17,569 nucleotides of DNA, taken from Alphaproteobacteria bacterium (lineage in GTDB: Bacteria; Pseudomonadota; Alphaproteobacteria; SMXP01). Numbering within the stretch: position 1 is the first letter of the stretch; each line of letters opens with the position of its first letter. A program made the translations under genes and the position numbers. Positions 16,251 through 17,569 of this stretch are shown one piece after another. The DNA lies in assembly GCA_021774995.1 (NCBI GenBank), contig JAJFIM010000016.1, forward strand, positions 1 to 17,569, given 5' to 3'. The notes beneath the pieces are model-generated. The model was not told the DNA's origin, ran no database searches, and saw nothing but the letters and a program-made list of their open reading frames with translations.

Positions 16251-17260
16251 CTTGCGTACTCCATCGTTTGCCGAACGGCGTCGATAACCCGCCCTGCATT
16301 TGGTATATAAAGTTGTTCCAGATTAGGCGCCGCTGGAATCGGAACATGCGGCGGCGTGACTTTCATAATAGGCGCCTTCAACGCACCGAAGGCTTGCTCC
16401 GCGACCATGGCGGAGATATCGCTCGCCATGCCGCAACGCGGGCCAGATTCATCGACAATCACCAATCGACCGGTCTGTTCAACGCTCTCTATGATGCTTT
16501 CGGCATCAAGCGGCGATGTGGTGCGCGGATCTATGATCTCGCACTCAATGCCCTGCCTGCTTAAGCTTGCGGCGGCTTCCCCCGCAATATGCACCATGCG
16601 CGACAGGGCAACAATCGTGACATCGCCGCCTTCACGGATGAAATTCGCTTCGCCGAACGGGATCACATATGATTCGTCAGGCACGTCCTCGGTCATATCA
16701 TAAAGCAGTTTGTGCTCGCAAAAGATCACCGGGTCGTCGTCCCTGAGCGCGGCAATCAATAGGCCCTTCGCATCATATGGCCCCGACGGCAAGACAACTT
16801 TAAGTCCGGCGAAATAAGTGAAAAGCGGATGAAGAGATTGGGAATGCTGCGAAGAAATCGAAAGGCCCGCCCCTATCATAGTGCGGACTGTGAGGGGAAT
16901 TTTGTCCTGACCGCCATACATATAATGGTACTTTGCAGCTTGATTGCAAATCTGATCAAAACACACGCCGATAAAGTCGCAAAACATCAGGTCGGCCAAA
17001 GGGCGCAAACCATTTGCGGCGGCGCCGATAGCGGCGCCCATATAGCCCGCCTCGGAAATCGGCGTATCGATAACCCGGGTCGGGCCAAATTCGCTTATCA
17101 GCCCCTTGGTGACGCCCAACGGTCCGCCCCAGGCGTCTTCTTCCCCGCCCGCGCCGGCGCCGCCTGCAACATCCTCACCCATGAGGATGACGGAGGAATC
17201 CCGGCGCATTTCCTGAACAATGGCTTCGTTGATCGCCTGTCGGTATGATTTTTCTGGCAT
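16247..17260 (-). CDS. acoB: AcoB: acetoin dehydrogenase E1 component, beta subunit (TPP-dependent)
   Basis: A 337-aa transketolase-like beta subunit. With AcoA it decarboxylates or cleaves acetoin using thiamine pyrophosphate and loads the acetyl unit on AcoC lipoate. It has MGEDVAGGAGAGGEEDAWGG (27-46), typical of AcoB, the TPP-activating Glu70 in DTPISEAGYMG, and SSQHSQSLHP (136-145) with His139. The start ATG 17260 follows an AGGA in the 14-bp gap after acoA. Related E1-beta subunits of pyruvate and branched-chain dehydrogenases look similar; the glycine/acidic insert and the AcoC partner favour acetoin. Confidence 0.88.
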   Translation of the reverse strand: MPEKSYRQAINEAIVQEMRRDSSVILMGEDVAGGAGAGGEEDAWGGPLGVTKGLISEFGPTRVIDTPISEAGYMGAAIGAAANGLRPLADLMFCDFIGVCFDQICNQAAKYHYMYGGQDKIPLTVRTMIGAGLSISSQHSQSLHPLFTYFAGLKVVLPSGPYDAKGLLIAALRDDDPVIFCEHKLLYDMTEDVPDESYVIPFGEANFIREGGDVTIVALSRMVHIAGEAAASLSRQGIECEIIDPRTTSPLDAESIIESVEQTGRLVIVDESGPRCGMASDISAMVAEQAFGALKAPIMKVTPPHVPIPAAPNLEQLYIPNAGRVIDAVRQTMEYAR

Positions 17261-17274
17261 GGCTCAGGCGTCCT

Positions 17275-17569
17275 TCAAATTTCTGTGGCGTAGATGTCGC
17301 GTGACAATTCGTCTGCTTCAGGCAAAGGACTGTCTTTGGCCGCCTGGTAGGCCTGATCGATCACCAGTGCGACTTGCATGTCGATGGCGTCCAATTGATC
17401 TTGCTCCAACAGATTAGCGGAAGTCACGCGCTCCCTAAACCGAATGAGACAGTCCTTATGCGTACGATAGTCATCGACCTCTCCTTTGGGGCGATAGGTC
17501 TGCGCATCGCCTTCAAAGTGGCCATAATAACGTCTTTGCTTGGCTTCGATCAGGCTGGGGCCGCCCCCA
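17275..17569 (-). CDS. acoA: AcoA: acetoin dehydrogenase E1 component, alpha subunit, C-terminal part (cut by window edge)
   Basis: The last 97 codons of an E1-alpha subunit run from the right edge to TGA at 17275-17277. The fragment begins with GGPSLIEAKQRRYYGHFEGD, the conserved end of the TPP-binding alpha subunit, in the AcoA version (R-Y-x-GHFEGD, then YR). The gap to acoB is 14 bp, so acoA-acoB-acoC form one transcript. The N-terminal TPP motif is outside the window. Confidence 0.82.
   Translation of the reverse strand, partial: GGGPSLIEAKQRRYYGHFEGDAQTYRPKGEVDDYRTHKDCLIRFRERVTSANLLEQDQLDAIDMQVALVIDQAYQAAKDSPLPEADELSRDIYATEI

Noticed and set aside
15114..17569. Pyruvate or branched-chain 2-oxoacid dehydrogenase operon instead of acetoin dehydrogenase
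   Set aside because: The E2 gene has an alpha/beta-hydrolase domain after its lipoyl domain and E1-beta has the AcoB glycine/acidic insert, both typical of acetoin dehydrogenase.

Overview
The window looks like chromosomal DNA of an alphaproteobacterium. This rests on moderately high GC, GCG/GGC-rich codon use, tight operons with 4-bp stop/start overlaps, PaaX- and AcoC-type proteins, and palindromic intergenic repeats; the exact taxon cannot be read from the sequence. Almost all of it encodes CoA-thioester catabolism, centred on a phenylacetate (paa) degradation cluster.

Layout. On the left, on the minus strand, an AMP-forming acyl-CoA synthetase (336-1952) runs into a thiolase-like gene cut by the window edge (1-339). 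A 278-bp gap with a candidate TetR-type operator separates it from the plus-strand operon paaG-paaJ-paaK-tetR (2231-6289). Next, on the plus strand, come a 341-aa ferritin-like (R2-like) diiron oxygenase (6389-7414) and a 354-aa ferredoxin-FAD-NAD reductase (7484-8548). A minus-strand paaX repressor (8554-9492) meets the reductase tail to tail and diverges from a second plus-strand operon: paaZ (9718-11748), a crotonase-family gene (11759-12565) and a fused enoyl-CoA hydratase/3-hydroxyacyl-CoA dehydrogenase (12601-14688). A 425-bp gap with several inverted repeats precedes an acetoin-dehydrogenase operon on the minus strand (acoA partial, acoB, acoC).

How the genes work together. PaaK makes phenylacetyl-CoA, PaaG isomerises the ring epoxide to oxepin-CoA, PaaZ opens and oxidises it, PaaJ thiolyses, and the fused hydratase/dehydrogenase can supply the PaaF and PaaH steps. 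The one missing step is the ring epoxidation done by PaaABC(D)E: none of those genes is in the window. Its place is taken by the R2-like diiron protein and a reductase whose domain order differs from PaaE. This pair is therefore a candidate alternative phenylacetyl-CoA (or related aryl-CoA) epoxidase, and it is the main point of interest.

Regulation. Two 40-bp sites with the same architecture (8-bp inverted half-sites, 32 bp centre to centre, a shared 14-bp left-arm core) lie upstream of the diiron oxygenase and of paaZ, overlapping promoter-like elements in the same geometry. They are probably PaaX operators. The paaGJK-tetR operon lacks this motif and carries a different candidate site, suggesting two regulators for one pathway.
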